Shown in pieces: positions 34,482 to 41,195 of a stretch of 41,208 nucleotides of DNA (its first letter is position 1; the number at the start of each line of letters is the position of its first letter). Position numbers and translations under genes: made by a program. The notes beneath the pieces are model-generated. The model searched no databases. It was given only the letters and a program-made list of their open reading frames with translations, and was not told where the DNA came from. Origin of the DNA: a virus; IMG/VR virus record IMGVR_UViG_3300009526_000021, positions 1 through 41,208 of that record, one strand, 5' to 3'.

Positions 34482-36455
34482 TTAATAGTGATTTTGATCA
34501 AACCAATCATTGGCAGAATTATCTTCTAAAACTTCTTTTACTTCTGCATTATAAAGTTCTCTCGTATGATACATTCCTATCATCAATGACATAACTCTAT
34601 CAAAGTTGCCTTTATGGTTAAATTTTATTAATTCTGTTATAAGAGCCGGATCATTTATAGTGTGTAGATTTAAATATGTATTACCCTCAGCATCTTGACT
34701 TCTAGGTGTAATTAACCAATCTCTTATATAAAGCTCTCCTTGACGTTTCCGTGCTTCTGTCATATGCATTCCATATTGTCGTCGTACTTTTCTAGATTGC
34801 AATTCTCTTTTATCTAGCATTTCAAACTCTTCTTGTAGTCTGTGTAACTTTCTATGTCTTTTTGCATAAGCAATTACTTCTCCTCGATCATTCTCAAACC
34901 CAATTTTACATCCATAATAATCTGCTAGCATAAACATATTTCTATTAAATTCATCTGATGTAGATGGCCTCCCTACATAAGAAGCTACTATCATATCATC
35001 AGGAGTGGATATATTGTTTGGTCGTTTTATAATAAATACACTACCTAAAGATTTAGAATCTGCTGACTGACTTTGTCCATAAGGATCATGACAAGCTACG
35101 TATAAATTAATAGGTACTTGTTGTTTAGCGTTTTTATATGGAGACTCCCAAATTACAACACATCCTGAATTGTCATCATCTTTTTTATGTGGAAATTTAT
35201 GAACTGGCTTTAAGTTGGGATTAGGTTTAAATTTTATTTTTGAACTCTCTCCATAATATAATTCTCCTGCTATACCTAAAGAATCTAAATTGTGTACTTG
35301 AATTTTATTATATTGTTCTTTTAAACTAGCTATATCAAATAAATTTGCACTTACTTGTAGTGTAGCTTCATTAGGTGAGTAAGGATGCTCAGCTATGTAT
35401 TGGTCTAATGCTTTTGGATCAGAACTGCCTTTCTTCTTTTCTCTTTCTGATTCTTGGAAGACTCTAGATTCTGCTTCTAAAGAATTCCCATCATCATCCA
35501 TAAAACCATCTAAGTTTTCATATATTGGAATAAAATAACCACACGTAGTTCCCATAGCTCCTTCATCCCACACATTCTCATAGTCCATACAATCATATGC
35601 TGCTGGATTATAAAATATTTCTTCCATAGCTTCAAAGTCATTTCCTTCAGTACCTCCTGTACCAAAAGCTACCATAGTACCTAGTGTTTTGTTTCCCTGT
35701 CTCATTGTTGGCATGGTTACTTCCCAAGCTTTTAATAATCCTGGGAACGACCCTGCCTCTTCAAAAAATACTAGCTCTCCCGCTTTACCCCTTACTTTAT
35801 CTGGAGCATCTTTTAATGATACTCCCATTATTTGAGATTTCATACCTAACTCTACTTCAACACCATTAACTTTCTTTTTATACCCAGACATTTTACTCAT
35901 CTCTCTATCTCGCAACCGTGGTTGAGCCCAAGCTGTGTTATCATCTATAAATGATAAAAATTCCCACGCTTTAGATAAAAGACCATCTCCAATTAAATAT
36001 TCTTTCTGTCCTGCAAATACAAAGTTCTTAGAGTTTCTTACATGGAAATAATTACGAGCAAGCATAGACCCTGCTTTATAAGAGTATCCCTTACGCCTTG
36101 CTTTTAATACAATCATATGTCTATCACTTTTTCTAGCTTTATTTATTTCATGAAAGTATTTATAATCTCCGTCGTAAAAGGATGGGAAGGTTCTGTCACG
36201 TTTTGCTTGCATAGTTCCATCTGGTAATAGTACATCTACAGCCCTATCAATAGGACAATAATTTAAATAAAAATAATGAAAGCCAGTAAGATAAATACCA
36301 TCAACTGTGTGTCCATGTAAACATCTATTTCTTTCTCTGTCCCAAAATTCATAATAATCTTTAGTTCCAGGTAAAGCTGTAGTATATACTTTATGTTCTT
36401 TAAAGTAGTTTGCTGCTTTACTAAACTTAGAAGTATCTTTAAATTTCTTCTCCAA
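34482..36455 (-). CDS. terL: Large terminase subunit (TerL)
   Basis: The 657-residue protein shows both terminase domains. The ATPase has a Walker A-type VLKARRKGYSYKAGS (116-130), a Walker B ELVFFEEAGSF (227-237) with the catalytic Glu pair, and a coupling region GTMVAFGTGGTEGNDF (259-274). The nuclease half has ACHDPYGQSQSADS with the first acidic ligand, GFENDRGEVIAYAK with the second, and NFDRVMSLMIGM with the last Asp. The enzyme pumps and cuts the genome at the portal. The deviant ARRKG Walker A is normal for crAss-like and many Bacteroidota phage terminases. The start overlaps the end of the preceding 89-residue gene by 17 nt. Confidence 0.92.
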   Translation of the reverse strand: MEKKFKDTSKFSKAANYFKEHKVYTTALPGTKDYYEFWDRERNRCLHGHTVDGIYLTGFHYFYLNYCPIDRAVDVLLPDGTMQAKRDRTFPSFYDGDYKYFHEINKARKSDRHMIVLKARRKGYSYKAGSMLARNYFHVRNSKNFVFAGQKEYLIGDGLLSKAWEFLSFIDDNTAWAQPRLRDREMSKMSGYKKKVNGVEVELGMKSQIMGVSLKDAPDKVRGKAGELVFFEEAGSFPGLLKAWEVTMPTMRQGNKTLGTMVAFGTGGTEGNDFEAMEEIFYNPAAYDCMDYENVWDEGAMGTTCGYFIPIYENLDGFMDDDGNSLEAESRVFQESEREKKKGSSDPKALDQYIAEHPYSPNEATLQVSANLFDIASLKEQYNKIQVHNLDSLGIAGELYYGESSKIKFKPNPNLKPVHKFPHKKDDDNSGCVVIWESPYKNAKQQVPINLYVACHDPYGQSQSADSKSLGSVFIIKRPNNISTPDDMIVASYVGRPSTSDEFNRNMFMLADYYGCKIGFENDRGEVIAYAKRHRKLHRLQEEFEMLDKRELQSRKVRRQYGMHMTEARKRQGELYIRDWLITPRSQDAEGNTYLNLHTINDPALITELIKFNHKGNFDRVMSLMIGMYHTRELYNAEVKEVLEDNSANDWFDQNHY

Positions 36456-36708
36456 TGCTATTCTTGATTTTCATTAATTCACTACATTTTTCATATTCTT
36501 CTGTTGAGATAAAATGTTCTAATAACATATCTAGTATCATATCAGACTTACCATCATCTCCTTTTGGATTAAAAGGAAGAGCTACGTTACCCGCTCCTCT
36601 ATCTAATGCGTCCATTAAGTTATCAAAAGACGTTCTATTTGTTACTAATAAATATGCGTTATTCATAGCTTGATTAAATAGTTCAACATCATTTTCAAAT
36701 TCTGCCAT
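36439..36708 (-). CDS. Small acidic protein next to terminase
   Basis: This 89-residue protein is acidic and helical: MAEFENDVELFNQAMNNAYL, DGKSDMILDMLLEHFISTEE, and YEKCSELMKIKNSIGEEI. The middle holds a Pro-Lys-Gly loop (LPFNPKGDDGK). It is coupled by TAATG to the preceding gene and overlaps TerL, a position usual for a terminase accessory or small subunit. There is no clear helix-turn-helix. I do not assign a function beyond a packaging accessory by context. Confidence 0.6.
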   Translation of the reverse strand: MAEFENDVELFNQAMNNAYLLVTNRTSFDNLMDALDRGAGNVALPFNPKGDDGKSDMILDMLLEHFISTEEYEKCSELMKIKNSIGEEI

Positions 36709-37250
36709 TACTCATTATATTTATTTAATTCTACACCTCCTCGTGTACTTGCTTTTTCTTGTTCTTCTCTTTTAACTATATCTTCTAATTTAGATAATCC
36801 TTGAACTACATCTCCTACTTTAGTTAAATTAACAACTAGATCTTTAGCTGAATATATAGGCTTACCATTATCATCTAATATTGTTAAATCTATATCTTGG
36901 AAATAAGCTTCTAGTTTTTTAATAGAACTTCTAGCAGCTTTTAATAATAACACCGCATGAGTATCCATTAAATTTGTATATCTGTCACATGCAGCTTTTA
37001 CTACTTTATCAGCTTTCCATTTACCCTCTCCAAATATACTATCTATTACCCTTAATTCTTTTTGCTCTCCATCATAAACTGCATATGGTGAATTATGATT
37101 ACACATAAAATAAATATAAGCAAATTCTTTTAATGCTGTTTCTTTACCTGGATTTCTATCTCTCTTATGTATCTTCTTAAATTCTTGTATTATTAAGGCA
37201 TAAGGAGAAGCAGATGCTAAATTATTATTTATTATTATCAGGTCTTGCAT
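36708..37250 (-). CDS. Possible small terminase subunit
   Basis: The 180-residue protein opens with MQDLIIINNNLASASPYALI and continues IQEFKKIHKRDRNPGKETAL and KEFAYIYFMCNHNSPYAVYD. This pattern occurs, from memory, in a gene found just upstream of TerL in many Bacteroidota phages. Residues 80-170 are helical, including RSSIKKLEAYFQDIDLTILD, and would suit ring-forming oligomerisation. DNA-binding elements are not obvious. Its start overlaps the end of the preceding 68-residue gene by 26 nt. The small-terminase call depends on gene order and size. Confidence 0.5.
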   Translation of the reverse strand: MQDLIIINNNLASASPYALIIQEFKKIHKRDRNPGKETALKEFAYIYFMCNHNSPYAVYDGEQKELRVIDSIFGEGKWKADKVVKAACDRYTNLMDTHAVLLLKAARSSIKKLEAYFQDIDLTILDDNGKPIYSAKDLVVNLTKVGDVVQGLSKLEDIVKREEQEKASTRGGVELNKYNE

Positions 37251-37431
37251 TTTCTAAAATTTTTAATAATTGTTTATCTGTATACATTTTTTTAGCGCCT
37301 TTATATTTACTATATTCATCTGGATTAAATATCATTTTAACCTCAGTTAATTCATTCTTAACTTTTCTTATAGTCCATCTTCTTCCTCTAAGAGATCTCT
37401 TTAAATTTTTTAATTGTAGTCTCAAACTCAT
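37225..37431 (-). CDS. Small basic protein
   Basis: The 68-residue product is strongly basic (MSLRLQLKNLKRSLRGRRWT, then IRKVKNELTEV), with a short acidic-aromatic centre (FNPDEYSKYKG) and a Lys-rich helix. It may bind DNA or RNA. The gene is the first of the packaging group and has its own promoter candidate 37 nt upstream. No known family is recognised, and the start is chosen as the first ATG after that promoter box. Confidence 0.55.
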   Translation of the reverse strand: MSLRLQLKNLKRSLRGRRWTIRKVKNELTEVKMIFNPDEYSKYKGAKKMYTDKQLLKILENARPDNNK

Positions 37432-37467
37432 AGCTCAAATTTTTTATGTGTGTTACCAGTTATTAGG

Positions 37468-37475
37468 CAAAGATA
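37468..37475 (-). promoter_or_regulatory. TATCTTTG -7 box before the packaging genes
   Basis: Read on the minus strand, TATCTTTGCC lies 36 nt before the start at 37431 inside a 111-nt gap between genes. TATCTTTGC also occurs at the two other best promoter sites in this window (38974-38981 and 40201-40208). A matching TTG at -33 is not seen at the expected spacing, so this is a partial match to the flavobacterial promoter. The rest of the gap has no further feature I can support. Confidence 0.5.
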
Positions 37476-37542
37476 CGTATTTTCTTTTGTATAGATACGC
37501 CTTCTACAGTCTTTGTTATGTATGTTTAAGTAATGTAAGAAC

Positions 37543-37773
37543 TTAAATATTTTTAATATCTTTTTCATTTTTTAAATTGTTTATATGTTTTATTCTGTTT
37601 TTATCCACTGTAAACTTTCCTAAATATGGTAAACGTATAGTATCAAAATCACCTCTCTTAATAATCTTAGCTGTAAATTTAAATTGAGAGTTTACTATTT
37701 CTTCTACTTGTTTTATTGTTAATCCGTATTTATTTGCTAAGTGATAAATTATTTCTTCTCTATTTCTTTCCAT
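37543..37773 (-). CDS. HU/IHF-like DNA-binding protein
   Basis: The 76-residue protein reads as an HU-type fold: helix REEIIYHLANKYGLTIKQVE, helix EEIVNSQFKFTAKIIKRGDF, then the strand-turn DTIRLPYLGKFTVDKNRIKH, which corresponds to the GxFxVxxR part of HU. The long beta arms of true HU are missing, as is common for phage members. Such proteins bend DNA, and crAss-like genomes often carry IHF-type genes. It overlaps the downstream end of the Zn-ribbon gene by 25 nt, so the two are co-transcribed. Confidence 0.65.
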   Translation of the reverse strand: MERNREEIIYHLANKYGLTIKQVEEIVNSQFKFTAKIIKRGDFDTIRLPYLGKFTVDKNRIKHINNLKNEKDIKNI

Positions 37774-37988
37774 TTACCTTTTGGACAATTTGATGTTGCC
37801 CATGTAGCTTTAACAGGCATATAACACCCACACATTTTACATGTGGCTTTTTGTTGGTTTAAATGTTCACACGTTGAACATGTTTCTATTCTTTCTTTAT
37901 ACTCGTCTTCATTTACGTTAGGTCTTCCTTCTTTAACATATTTGTAAACTTCAGACGAGAAGTTACTTATCAATTCAAATATCTTCAT
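37749..37988 (-). CDS. Small Cys-rich zinc-ribbon-type protein
   Basis: The 79-residue protein has an N-terminal helix (MKIFELISNFSSEVYKYVKE) and a Zn-ribbon-like region: CSTCEHLNQQKATCKMCGCY, with CxxC at 37-40 and CxxCxC at 50-55, and a final TSNCPKGKW. Such CxxC...CxxCGC proteins are frequent small genes of Bacteroidota phages, with no proven role. The start at 37988 lies inside the end of a possible 30-residue frame and 92 nt after the winged-helix-like gene. Zinc binding is inferred from cysteine spacing. Confidence 0.65.
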   Translation of the reverse strand: MKIFELISNFSSEVYKYVKEGRPNVNEDEYKERIETCSTCEHLNQQKATCKMCGCYMPVKATWATSNCPKGKWKEIEKK

Positions 37989-38067
37989 CTTTTTCTGTTA
38001 TTAAGTCTAATAATTTTCCATTTATATTATATACTGCAACTATGATGTATGGCGATATAGTCCACAT
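37975..38067 (-). CDS. Possible 30-residue small protein
   Basis: ATG at 38067 reads 30 codons (MWTISPYIIVAVYNINGKLL, then DLITEKDEDI) and stops with TGA inside the next gene, overlapping its start by 14 nt. The hydrophobic strand followed by NINGKLLDLIT looks like a small beta hairpin. It fills most of the otherwise empty 92 nt between two genes. Evidence is limited to fit and composition, so this could also be a chance frame. Confidence 0.35.
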   Translation of the reverse strand: MWTISPYIIVAVYNINGKLLDLITEKDEDI

Positions 38068-38080
38068 CTGTATTATGTAA

Positions 38081-38416
38081 TTAGTATCTTCTGAATACTG
38101 TAACCGTAATCTCTCCTCCATCGTCTGCTTTTAATAATTTATTTAGTTTGTATATAGAACCTGTAGTGTGTATAGCTTCTTTATCTTTTAATCTTTTAAT
38201 ATAATTATTTAAAGTATTGTAATCTTTAATACCTAAAGCTATTGCTACATCCTTTTTATTTTCAATACTACATAAATTTCCAGTTTCTTTTTGATCTTCT
38301 ATAGTTATTAAAAGGGATAGTATTTGAAGCTCAGTCTTAGTTAGATTAAATACACCGTTCCAAAAGCTTATATATTTATATGGACTGTTTAATGTTATTT
38401 TAATATTTTCACTCAT
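38081..38416 (-). CDS. Winged-helix-like small protein
   Basis: In this 111-residue protein residues 25-90 look like a winged helix: FNLTKTELQILSLLITIEDQ, NKKDVAIALGIKDYNTLNNY as a recognition-type helix pair, then IKRLKDKEAIHTTGSIYKLN as the wing. A short C-terminal strand ends in FRRY. Such small DNA-binding proteins in early phage regions often act as regulators or replication accessories. It lies 1 nt after the 84-residue gene in the GroES-led operon. The fold is inferred from pattern only. Confidence 0.5.
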   Translation of the reverse strand: MSENIKITLNSPYKYISFWNGVFNLTKTELQILSLLITIEDQKETGNLCSIENKKDVAIALGIKDYNTLNNYIKRLKDKEAIHTTGSIYKLNKLLKADDGGEITVTVFRRY

Positions 38417-38417
38417 T

Positions 38418-38672
38418 TTATTTCTTTAGTTTTCTTATTTCTATTTTAGCTTTACCATCATTAATTAGTATCTTAGCTTTAGTGGATTGTATGTTATACT
38501 TCTCTATATGCTCATCCATTCCGTACCTTGTACATAAATAAGATAAGAATACTTCTAGCTCATATGAAACTTCTTGAAATTTTTTACGTAATTCTAAAGT
38601 TTTAATAACTTCAATTTTTAAATCCTCATAATCTTTAAGACTAATAGTAACTGTTCCAGCTATAGTTTTCAT
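38418..38672 (-). CDS. Small protein of unknown function
   Basis: This 84-residue protein has an N-terminal strand (MKTIAGTVTISLKDYEDLKI), a long helix with EVIKTLELRKKFQEVSYELE, and a basic end (KAKILINDGKAKIEIRKLKK). The start overlaps the stop of the GroES-like gene as TAATG and it ends next to the winged-helix-like gene. No motif that names a family is visible. Co-expression with the co-chaperonin is clear from the arrangement. Confidence 0.55.
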   Translation of the reverse strand: MKTIAGTVTISLKDYEDLKIEVIKTLELRKKFQEVSYELEVFLSYLCTRYGMDEHIEKYNIQSTKAKILINDGKAKIEIRKLKK

Positions 38673-38950
38673 TACATTACTCCTAATACTAGATGTTCAG
38701 GAGCCATAACATAACTCTCTTCATCTATAATTACAATGTGTCCTTTTCCTGCTGGATCTAACATAACGGTATCACCCTTCTTAACCCATTGCACTTCTGG
38801 GCCAACTTCTAATACTTCTAGAATATTTGTTTTCATTGCTTCTTTAACGGAATCAGGCAGAATTATACCGCTCTCTGTTTCTTCTTTTCTTGGATCAGGC
38901 ATTATTATCCAACTCCTAACAGGTTTAAATGTGAATTTTTTCTTTGTCAT
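38672..38950 (-). CDS. GroES-like co-chaperonin
   Basis: At 92 residues this is a normal-length Cpn10. It starts FTFKPVRSWIIMPDPRKEET, has ESGIILPDSVKEA as the mobile-loop region that docks on GroEL, then ILEVLEVGPEVQWVKKGDTV, which matches the (V/L)xxVGxG...V..GD.V core of the family, and a roof-type turn (DPAGKGHIVIID). Host GroES carries the same plan; phages such as T4 (gp31) use their own version so that host GroEL folds the capsid protein. A canonical flavobacterial promoter lies directly upstream, making this the head of an operon. Confidence 0.88.
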   Translation of the reverse strand: MTKKKFTFKPVRSWIIMPDPRKEETESGIILPDSVKEAMKTNILEVLEVGPEVQWVKKGDTVMLDPAGKGHIVIIDEESYVMAPEHLVLGVM

Positions 38951-38973
38951 AGTTTATTATTAATTAGTTTATG

Positions 38974-39006
38974 CAAAGATATAAAAAGTTTTGTTACACT
39001 TCCAAA
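38974..39006 (-). promoter_or_regulatory. Canonical flavobacterial promoter for the GroES operon
   Basis: On the minus strand TTTG (39006-39003), a 21-bp spacer and TATCTTTGC (-7 box 38981-38974) match the published Flavobacterium consensus TTG-N17-23-TAnnTTTG. The start codon of the co-chaperonin is 23 nt further on. It lies just beyond the terminator of the upstream gene, so this operon is started afresh. It is the best single promoter in the window. Confidence 0.75.
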
Positions 39007-39024
39007 CGTTTCTTAATATTTTTT

Positions 39025-39061
39025 AAATAAAAAATGGGTAGCAAATTTCTTTACTACCCAT
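39025..39061 (-). terminator. Strong terminator after the decoration-type gene
   Basis: Minus-strand arms ATGGGTAG (39061-39054) and CTACCCAT (39041-39034) form a perfect 8-bp stem around a 12-nt loop, followed by TTTTTATTT. It lies 22 nt beyond the stop codon at 39084 and directly before the next promoter. A frame crossing it (39023-39211) is not a gene. Confidence 0.85.
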
Positions 39062-39083
39062 CTCTAAAATTTTAAAGGTCTTC

Positions 39084-39917
39084 TTAGCTATTAAGTGTAA
39101 TTGATCCATCAGCAGAAGCTGTTGCTCTACAAAACCACTCAGTACCATCCGATATAAACTCAATCCACTCACCACCAAGGGCAGCAGCTTCAAGAGTAAC
39201 AGAATCTGCACCTAGATTAGTAGTATTTCCTGTACCTGTTCCTGATCCTCCTCCTGATACTGGTTGTGTTACAGTTATAATCTCCCAATTAGTTTGACTT
39301 GATCCCCCAGTAATTGATATATCTGAAAAGTCAATGTCAACACCTGCAACTGCAGCTGTAATTACAATATTACGATCATCAGCACCTAGTTGATTTCCTC
39401 CTACTACTGTTACAGCAGCGCTGGCAATTTGAGGTTGATCCGCTAGCTTAGCAGCAAATGCAGCTATCGTTTGATCACTAGTACCTGAATATGTTGTTGT
39501 AGATAGTGGATATCCTTCTATTGAGCATGCTATAACATTACTAGCTACAAGCGCACCACCAAAACTAAAAGTATATACAGCTTTAGTAATTGTAGCTCCG
39601 GATCCTATTTGTTGAGCTCTAATTGTGTGTTGCGGACATAATATAATAGCGTCCCCTAGGCCTGATGGACTACTCCTTGCTATAAAGGTAAAATTTAATC
39701 CTGGTGTACTTGGAAGTGGTAAGTTTATAGTGAGATTGTTTGATCCCGATATGTCTAATATAACATAGCTTCCGCTATCATAGTCATATAAAGTCATACC
39801 ACTAGTAGTTACTCTATGTACTCTACGTGTAGTACCAGTTAACTCAGCTAACTGAAAGTTTTTATTTATAGATGAGGTTTTCTCGTTTAAGAAAGACCTT
39901 ACTCGTTCTAATTTCAT
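39084..39917 (-). CDS. Capsid decoration/head-fibre-type protein
   Basis: The 277-residue protein begins with a helix (MKLERVRSFLNEKTSSINKN), then a beta-rich domain with SGSYVILDISGSNNLTINLP and FTFIARSSPSGLGDAI. A low-complexity Ser/Gly/Thr linker (VSGGGSGTGTGNTTNLGADS) leads to a final domain ending GTEWFCRATASADGSITLNS. Terminal EWFCxAxxSxDGxI is frequent in small decoration proteins of tailed phages. It is a single-gene transcript: its own promoter and 290-nt leader upstream and a strong terminator downstream, which suggests very high expression as for an abundant surface protein of the head. No signal peptide or enzyme motif is present. Confidence 0.6.
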   Translation of the reverse strand: MKLERVRSFLNEKTSSINKNFQLAELTGTTRRVHRVTTSGMTLYDYDSGSYVILDISGSNNLTINLPLPSTPGLNFTFIARSSPSGLGDAIILCPQHTIRAQQIGSGATITKAVYTFSFGGALVASNVIACSIEGYPLSTTTYSGTSDQTIAAFAAKLADQPQIASAAVTVVGGNQLGADDRNIVITAAVAGVDIDFSDISITGGSSQTNWEIITVTQPVSGGGSGTGTGNTTNLGADSVTLEAAALGGEWIEFISDGTEWFCRATASADGSITLNS

Positions 39918-40208
39918 AATTTCTTTGGTTTTTATTTTAAGTGTGAAGAGGATATAGTTATCCCCCTATGATTTCTATTTTCAAACTTGGATTTCACTCT
40001 AGTAGTTCTCCTTATTAAGGGACCCAAGGATGCTATTCTCGTTGTTAATTCAACACACTTACTAATGTGGTTATGCACCCTACCTAGAACTTATACACTT
40101 GTTCTTTTGTAACTACCGGAGAAAACTCTATCTCTATTTGAGACTACAACCCGATGTCTTTCCCCATTTTTGGTTACCGTGGGGTGATATTGTTACGATG
40201 CAAAGATA
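39918..40208 (-). ncRNA. Long structured 5' leader (possible regulatory or small RNA)
   Basis: Between the -7 box (TATCTTTG at 40208-40201; TTTG at 40236-40233 with a long 24-bp spacer) and the start at 39917 lie about 285 nt with only one tiny frame (7 codons) and no tRNA shape. Minus-strand hairpins can be drawn: CCCCA/TGGGG at 40184-40162 and GGGGATA/TATCCTC with a four-base loop at 39965-39948, 31 nt before the start codon. GAAC/GTTC and CCTT/AAGG arms lie in between. It may be a stability or translational-control leader for the abundant protein, or an independent RNA. Confidence 0.45.
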
Positions 40209-40240
40209 TAAACTTTATTTGGAATAAAAAAACAAAACTA

Positions 40241-40379
40241 AAAAAAAATTAATGTGGAGAGTTAGTGAGAGCGTGATCCACCTCAAAGCGTAACCCCTGT
40301 GGGAATTAAGGAATTGAAGGTACTCCCTCCAATTTCCGATTTTTGAATTTTAGAATATTAACCAATTTAATTATATATT
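40241..40379 (+). other. Plus-strand structured leader with terminator-like hairpin
   Basis: This rightward leader of the 117-residue gene contains GTGGA/TCCAC arms at about 40254-40282 and a 10-bp stem with one bulge between 40310-40320 and 40326-40337, followed by GATTTTTG. The second could act as an attenuator or end a small RNA that starts in the divergent region. No TAnnTTTG promoter was found on this strand, so the promoter for this direction is of another type. Confidence 0.4.
40354..40370 (+). repeat. 17-nt upstream element, copy 1
   Basis: AATATTAACCAATTTAA lies 9 nt before the start codon at 40380. An identical copy lies 10 nt before the start at 41004. It occupies the ribosome-binding zone, where no Shine-Dalgarno sequence is seen. 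A related AATATTAACTAAATTT appears on the minus strand before the scaffold gene. Confidence 0.7.
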
Positions 40380-40733
40380 ATGAACAAATTAACAAACTAT
40401 GTAGAGTTTACGTCAGACAAAGATACTAAGAAGTATTTTGATGAAGTAAAGAAGAACAACCTAAGTGTTATAGGGCAGTCGTCAGAAAGTCCATTAGATT
40501 TAGGAGAGTACAAAGCATCTATCACAGGTAACAAAAACAGAATAGTAGGTAAAACAGGTGAGAACGAATGGTGTATTTTCTTGATGGAAGTAAAAGTAAA
40601 AGGTGGAAGTTTTAGTGGAGTAATGGATAAAATTCCATTCAACCCAACTACCAACTACAAAAAGAATTCAGTTATAAACTTTGAAATTTACAAAGATAAA
40701 AACGGGTTGAAACGTGGAAGATTAGTAAACTAA
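40380..40733 (+). CDS. Small protein of unknown function, first rightward gene
   Basis: This 117-residue protein (MNKLTNYVEFTSDKDTKKYF...) is polar, Lys- and Asn-rich and probably a small beta/alpha domain: strands are suggested at NRIVGKTGENEWCIFLMEVK and SVINFEIYKDKNGLKRGRLV. There is no signal peptide, TM helix or known motif. It is the first gene of the opposite transcription direction, has a structured leader, and is followed by its own terminator, so it is a monocistronic unit, probably early. Function cannot be assigned. Confidence 0.6.
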   Translation: MNKLTNYVEFTSDKDTKKYFDEVKKNNLSVIGQSSESPLDLGEYKASITGNKNRIVGKTGENEWCIFLMEVKVKGGSFSGVMDKIPFNPTTNYKKNSVINFEIYKDKNGLKRGRLVN

Positions 40734-40740
40734 CAAATTG

Positions 40741-40772
40741 AAGGAAGGGGAGAAATCCCTTTCCTTTTTTTT
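40741..40772 (+). terminator. Rho-independent terminator after the 117-residue gene
   Basis: Plus-strand arms AAGGAAGGG (40741-40749) and CCCTTTCCTT (40757-40766, one bulged T) form a 9-bp stem around GAGAAAT, followed by a run of T to 40772. It is 8 nt after the TAA stop codon. The next 230 nt up to 41003 hold no frame I can support, only a palindromic ATCGCGAT near 40795 and the second upstream element. Confidence 0.85.
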
Positions 40773-40976
40773 ATTTACCTTACAGCGAGATATTGATCGC
40801 GATTGCATGTACCAGGATTTATTCATAATATATTAAGCCAAATTCAAAGATGAGTAAAGATAATCATTATAATATAACATAAAGTCTAATCAGACAGACT
40901 ATAAAAGCAGTAGAACTGACCAGAGTTATTGAGTTAACTTGTGTTGTGAGGCACTTAAAAACTCTATTTATTAACT

Positions 40977-40993
40977 AATATTAACCAATTTAA
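40977..40993 (+). repeat. 17-nt upstream element, copy 2
   Basis: This AATATTAACCAATTTAA is identical to the copy at 40354-40370 and is followed by 10 nt before the start codon at 41004. Sequence on either side of the two copies differs, so the match is confined to this block, as expected for a functional site. Confidence 0.7.
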
Positions 40994-41003
40994 CATAATT
41001 AAC

Positions 41004-41195
41004 ATGAAAACGTATGAAAAAGAGTGGTGTTCTGTAACACTAATGAATAGATTTAAGATCTGTTTAAAGTTTGAATTTAGTCCAAGACAAATAGATTTAC
41101 TAATGATTGGTGCTCAATTGACCAATGGAATAGCAATAACCATTTTAGGTGTATCAGTTATGATAGAATGGAATGTTGTAAAGAAGAAGAAATGA
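41004..41195 (+). CDS. Small membrane-type protein
   Basis: The 63-residue protein begins MKTYEKEWCSVTLMNRFKIC and has one long hydrophobic stretch, about residues 30-54 (QIDLLMIGAQLTNGIAITIL, then GVSVMI), ending in a basic tail (WNVVKKKK). This is a single-TM topology. The 17-nt element lies before its start. The stop TGA overlaps a following ATG (ATGA), so at least one more gene probably follows. No family is recognised. Confidence 0.55.
   Translation: MKTYEKEWCSVTLMNRFKICLKFEFSPRQIDLLMIGAQLTNGIAITILGVSVMIEWNVVKKKK

Noticed and set aside
39023-39211. 62-codon minus-strand frame
   Set aside because: It runs through the terminator hairpin and overlaps the end of the decoration-type gene out of frame.
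39918-40208. tRNA or tmRNA in the noncoding leader
   Set aside because: No T-loop GTTCRANNC, acceptor stem or CCA end can be drawn.
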